Part shown: in pieces, positions 5,079-7,202 of the stretch | How the letters are laid out: every line of letters begins with the position of its first letter | Position numbering within the stretch: position 1 is the first letter of the stretch | Assembly (NCBI GenBank): GCA_014238935.1 | Contig: JABAAD010000032.1 | Location: 1-7,202, forward strand | Reading direction: 5' to 3' | Origin: Alphaproteobacteria bacterium | GTDB taxonomy: Bacteria; Pseudomonadota; Alphaproteobacteria; JABSOH01; JABAAW01 | Length of the DNA: 7,202 bases | Program-made: the position numbers and the translations under genes | Notes under the pieces: model-generated | The model's input: the letters and a program-made list of their open reading frames with translations, nothing else | Told to the model about the DNA's origin: nothing | Database searches by the model: none

Positions 5079-6511
5079 CGTCGCAGTGTCGTGAGCGAGC
5101 GGAGCGCGAGCGTGCACAAGGCAGCTAGGAAGAGGAGGGTGGCAACGCCTTGAGCGAGCTGTCCGATTTTTTGCGTGTGCTGCAGAATGAAGAGAAGCCC
5201 CGTTTGCCAATGCTCGCCTCCCCCTTTGCTGCCGCTCGACAGCATGCCGAATATCGTTGCGAGCATCAGCAGCAGAAGGGTATTCGACTCCGCGTTTTTG
5301 CGTAAGAGCGTCAAGGCGGCGCGCACGAGCGCCGAGAGAGCGAGCAGTGTCGTTGCGCTGAGGGCGGCAAAGCTGGCTTCGATCAACCACCCGTCTTTCG
5401 GGTAGCCCGAGTTGAAAGCTGTGCGTAAGGGGTTCAAGCCCTGCTCGCCGAGCAGCCACGCGTTGCTTGAAACGATGGGGGCTGCCGTCAAGCCGACGAA
5501 GCCGAGCAGGCAGGCGAAGGCGAGCAAAAGCGAGAGAGCCGTCGCCGCGCTGCGCGTTGCTTTGGGTTTGGCAACAACATAAGGGAGGCAGCAGAGCAGG
5601 GCGAGCCATCCGAAGGCGGGACGAAAAACGCCGAGCGTTGCAAGCAGCGTGTCGGCGTTGAGCGCGCTCCCTGTTGCGACGGGCAAGGAGACGATGTTCG
5701 AAGCGTCGCTCGCTTGTCGGGCGGCAACGAGGCACAGCGCGCCGTAGAACAGCAGCACGCACGGCAACAGCAGCAGCAACATCCGCGCGATCAGCTTGTT
5801 GGGTTGCGGAAAAAACTGCGGCAGTACGAGAGCAAGGATCATCCCCACGCCGAACCCGCTGACGATGTTGCTCGGTGTCGTTGGTGAGAAGAAGTGCAAG
5901 CTGATGCGCGCGGCTTGGCTCCAATACAGATGCGCGAGCGTCGGCACGAGGTCGAGCAGCAACGAGAGCAGGCAACAGAGCGCAAACAATATCGTGCATC
6001 CTCGCGCCATAGCGTAGGCGAGGCTACCCTCAAGCGGTTGTGGATCGCCCAAATCGCGCACATTTAAGTCGCGTACACCAAAGACACGCACGGCAATCCG
6101 CTCTAGCGGCGTTGTCGGGCTTGTCGTCTCGCCAGCTGTTCTTTTGTCAGCTGTCCTTGCGCCTATCCTTGCAACACTACAGGCTTCGCACCACAGGAAG
6201 AATAAGGCGATGGGAGCGAAGAGGAAGAGCAGGCGCAAGGCATCGGGCGATTGTCGCGTGAGCAGGGTTGCGGTCGTCGCCACCGTCTGCGGCGAGAGCC
6301 ACAGCGCAAGCAGCAGCAGGACGGGGGCAAGCGGCAGCGCGAAGGACACGTTCCAAGTCGAGCGCAAAGGTGTCGCTGAGGGCGATCTCGCCTTGCTCGT
6401 GCGCCGTCGGGCGATTCTTTCTGCAAGCAGGGAGAGCAGCGTCAATGTTGCGCACAGCGACAAGGCTGCGGGCAGCACGAGGGACCACAGGTCGGAGAGC
6501 AGAGCTTTCAA
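5075..6511 (-). CDS. Uncharacterised polytopic membrane protein
   Basis: 478 aa, very rich in Leu and Ala, with about 11 hydrophobic segments at roughly 9-31, 53-72, 92-113, 171-195, 216-235, 240-264, 285-313, 321-347, 378-403, 409-424 and 450-472. Basic clusters flank the first helix (ERIARRRTSKAR, 31-42). The largest soluble stretch (about 114-168) contains VRVFGVRDLNVRDLGDP. Another non-helical stretch (348-377) carries GEQGLNPLRTAFNSGYPKDG, and a third (425-449) has GSKGGGEHWQTG. I recognise no family. The helix layout is faintly like proton-translocating antiporter or transporter proteins, but no diagnostic motif supports that. Several cysteines sit in helices, and no CxxC pair was noticed. 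It is not a histidine kinase, as no H-box or ATPase motif is present. The start is TTG 6511-6509, with GAGGA at 6522-6526 overlapping the regulator stop region as Shine-Dalgarno; the first in-frame ATG is only at residue 168. The gene lies 13 bases after the regulator and overlaps xseA by ATGA, which argues strongly that the frame is real. Confidence 0.75.
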   Translation of the reverse strand: MKALLSDLWSLVLPAALSLCATLTLLSLLAERIARRRTSKARSPSATPLRSTWNVSFALPLAPVLLLLALWLSPQTVATTATLLTRQSPDALRLLFLFAPIALFFLWCEACSVARIGARTADKRTAGETTSPTTPLERIAVRVFGVRDLNVRDLGDPQPLEGSLAYAMARGCTILFALCCLLSLLLDLVPTLAHLYWSQAARISLHFFSPTTPSNIVSGFGVGMILALVLPQFFPQPNKLIARMLLLLLPCVLLFYGALCLVAARQASDASNIVSLPVATGSALNADTLLATLGVFRPAFGWLALLCCLPYVVAKPKATRSAATALSLLLAFACLLGFVGLTAAPIVSSNAWLLGEQGLNPLRTAFNSGYPKDGWLIEASFAALSATTLLALSALVRAALTLLRKNAESNTLLLLMLATIFGMLSSGSKGGGEHWQTGLLFILQHTQKIGQLAQGVATLLFLAALCTLALRSLTTLRR

Positions 6512-6527
6512 GAAGTCTCGTTCCTCA
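6512..6527 (-). promoter_or_regulatory. Regulator/membrane-protein junction with ribosome binding site
   Basis: The regulator ends with TGA at 6527-6525. GAGGA (6526-6522) overlaps that stop and lies about ten bases before the TTG start at 6511. The 13-base gap has no room for a promoter, so the membrane protein must be transcribed with the regulator or from a promoter inside the regulator gene. Confidence 0.5.
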
Positions 6528-7202
6528 AGGTTCGTCCCTTTTGGAGCGTGCGTTCAAGTCGAGGCGATAGCCCCCGAGCTCGGTGAGCAGCACCGAAGGT
6601 TCGTCGATGTTCGTCTCCAGCTTTTTGCGCAAACGATAGATATGCGTCTCCAAGGTGTGCGTCGAGATTCCCTTGCCGTAGCCCCACACCTCTTTCAGCA
6701 TGACGGCACGCGAGATGGGCTTGTTGCGCGAGCGATACAGCAGCTTCAATATGGAGGCTTCCTTGTCGGTCAGCGGAGTCTTGTCCTTCGGATCGTTCGT
6801 ATCGACCAAACAACGCGCGTTGGGCTGGAAGCGAAAGCGTCCGATTCGGTATTCGGTGTCCTCGTGTTTTTCGTGAATCTTCAGGTGGGTCCTCAGGCGT
6901 ACCAGAAGTTCGCGGAAACGGAAGGGTTTGGTGATGTAGTCGGTCGCTCCCGAATCGAAGCCGCCGACGATATCTTGCTCCTCGTCGTGCGCGGTCAGCA
7001 TCAGCACGGGCATGTGGAAGCCCTGCTTGCGAATTTGCTGGCACGCTTGCCTGCCGTCCATGTCGGGAAGTCCGACATCCAACAACACGGCATCGACGGG
7101 CTTGTCCGTGAGCGCACGCAATCCCTCCTCGGCACTGTGTGCAATATCGACGCGATAGTCGCCCGCCTCGCAGAGCTGGTCTGCCAGCGACTGGCACAAC
7201 AA
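6525..7202 (-). CDS. OmpR/PhoB-family response regulator (5' partial)
   Basis: 225 residues of a two-component DNA-binding regulator. The gene runs off the right edge, losing about the first 10-15 residues, including the expected acidic pair of the receiver domain (ILVVDDD-type). The receiver domain covers residues 1-105 of the visible part: the phospho-acceptor is Asp42 in AVLLDVGLPDMDG, the Thr of the signal switch is in LMLTAHD (Thr70), and the conserved Lys is Lys92 in YITKPFRFREL. A linker (106-141) leads to the winged-helix DNA-binding domain (about 142-216), with LTDKEASILKLLY, the VWGYGKGISTHTLETHIYRLRKKLE recognition region and the GGYRLDL wing. The TTG at the very edge is an internal Leu codon and not the start. 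No partner kinase is visible. As first gene of the operon in this window it may regulate its own operon, but no operator can be shown here. Confidence 0.93.
   Translation of the reverse strand: MLCQSLADQLCEAGDYRVDIAHSAEEGLRALTDKPVDAVLLDVGLPDMDGRQACQQIRKQGFHMPVLMLTAHDEEQDIVGGFDSGATDYITKPFRFRELLVRLRTHLKIHEKHEDTEYRIGRFRFQPNARCLVDTNDPKDKTPLTDKEASILKLLYRSRNKPISRAVMLKEVWGYGKGISTHTLETHIYRLRKKLETNIDEPSVLLTELGGYRLDLNARSKRDEP

Noticed and set aside
5079..5999. Continuation of the xseA frame for 307 codons upstream, giving an 819-residue open frame
   Set aside because: The extra part is Arg-rich with no family motif, overlaps the whole second half of the membrane-protein gene in another frame, and the ATGA junction places the xseA start at 5078.

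Overview
The window looks like chromosomal DNA of an alphaproteobacterium with moderately high GC. This is inferred from protein signatures, not from a search. The phosphomannomutase/phosphoglucomutase, the secreted M23 peptidase (SGVYGSQRILNG, HFGVD and HLDWRVNW motifs) and the OmpR-type regulator (THTLETHIYRLRKKLE helix) all resemble the alphaproteobacterial forms of their families. No insertion sequence, tRNA, rRNA, CRISPR array or phage gene is visible. TTG start codons are common: three of the five genes whose 5' end lies in the window appear to use one.

Layout, left to right. Bases 1-102 hold the last 33 codons of an unidentified plus-strand gene. Its stop codon overlaps the TTG start of a plus-strand phosphohexomutase gene (99-1646) in a TTGA arrangement. 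A 265-base convergent intergenic region follows (1647-1911). It carries five consecutive hairpins, each with a loop of exactly three bases; the longest has a 17-bp stem and probably serves as the terminator of the plus-strand operon. The rest (1912-7202) is one compact minus-strand operon, read from right to left: an OmpR-family response regulator (5' end outside the window), an unrecognised polytopic membrane protein with about 11 membrane segments, xseA (exodeoxyribonuclease VII large subunit), a secreted M23 peptidase with an HLD instead of HLH motif, and a YfiH/PgeF-family protein.

The minus-strand junctions are a 13-nt gap, a 4-nt ATGA overlap, a 1-nt TGATG overlap and a 6-nt gap, so co-transcription and translational coupling are very likely. 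Three products fit cell-envelope work: the regulator may control it, the peptidase may remodel peptidoglycan, and PgeF/YfiH-type proteins have been linked to the fidelity of peptidoglycan precursors. XseA belongs to DNA repair. The convergent phosphohexomutase supplies sugar phosphates for surface polysaccharide. No gene set here clearly forms a new system. The least explained elements are the membrane protein and the triloop hairpin array.
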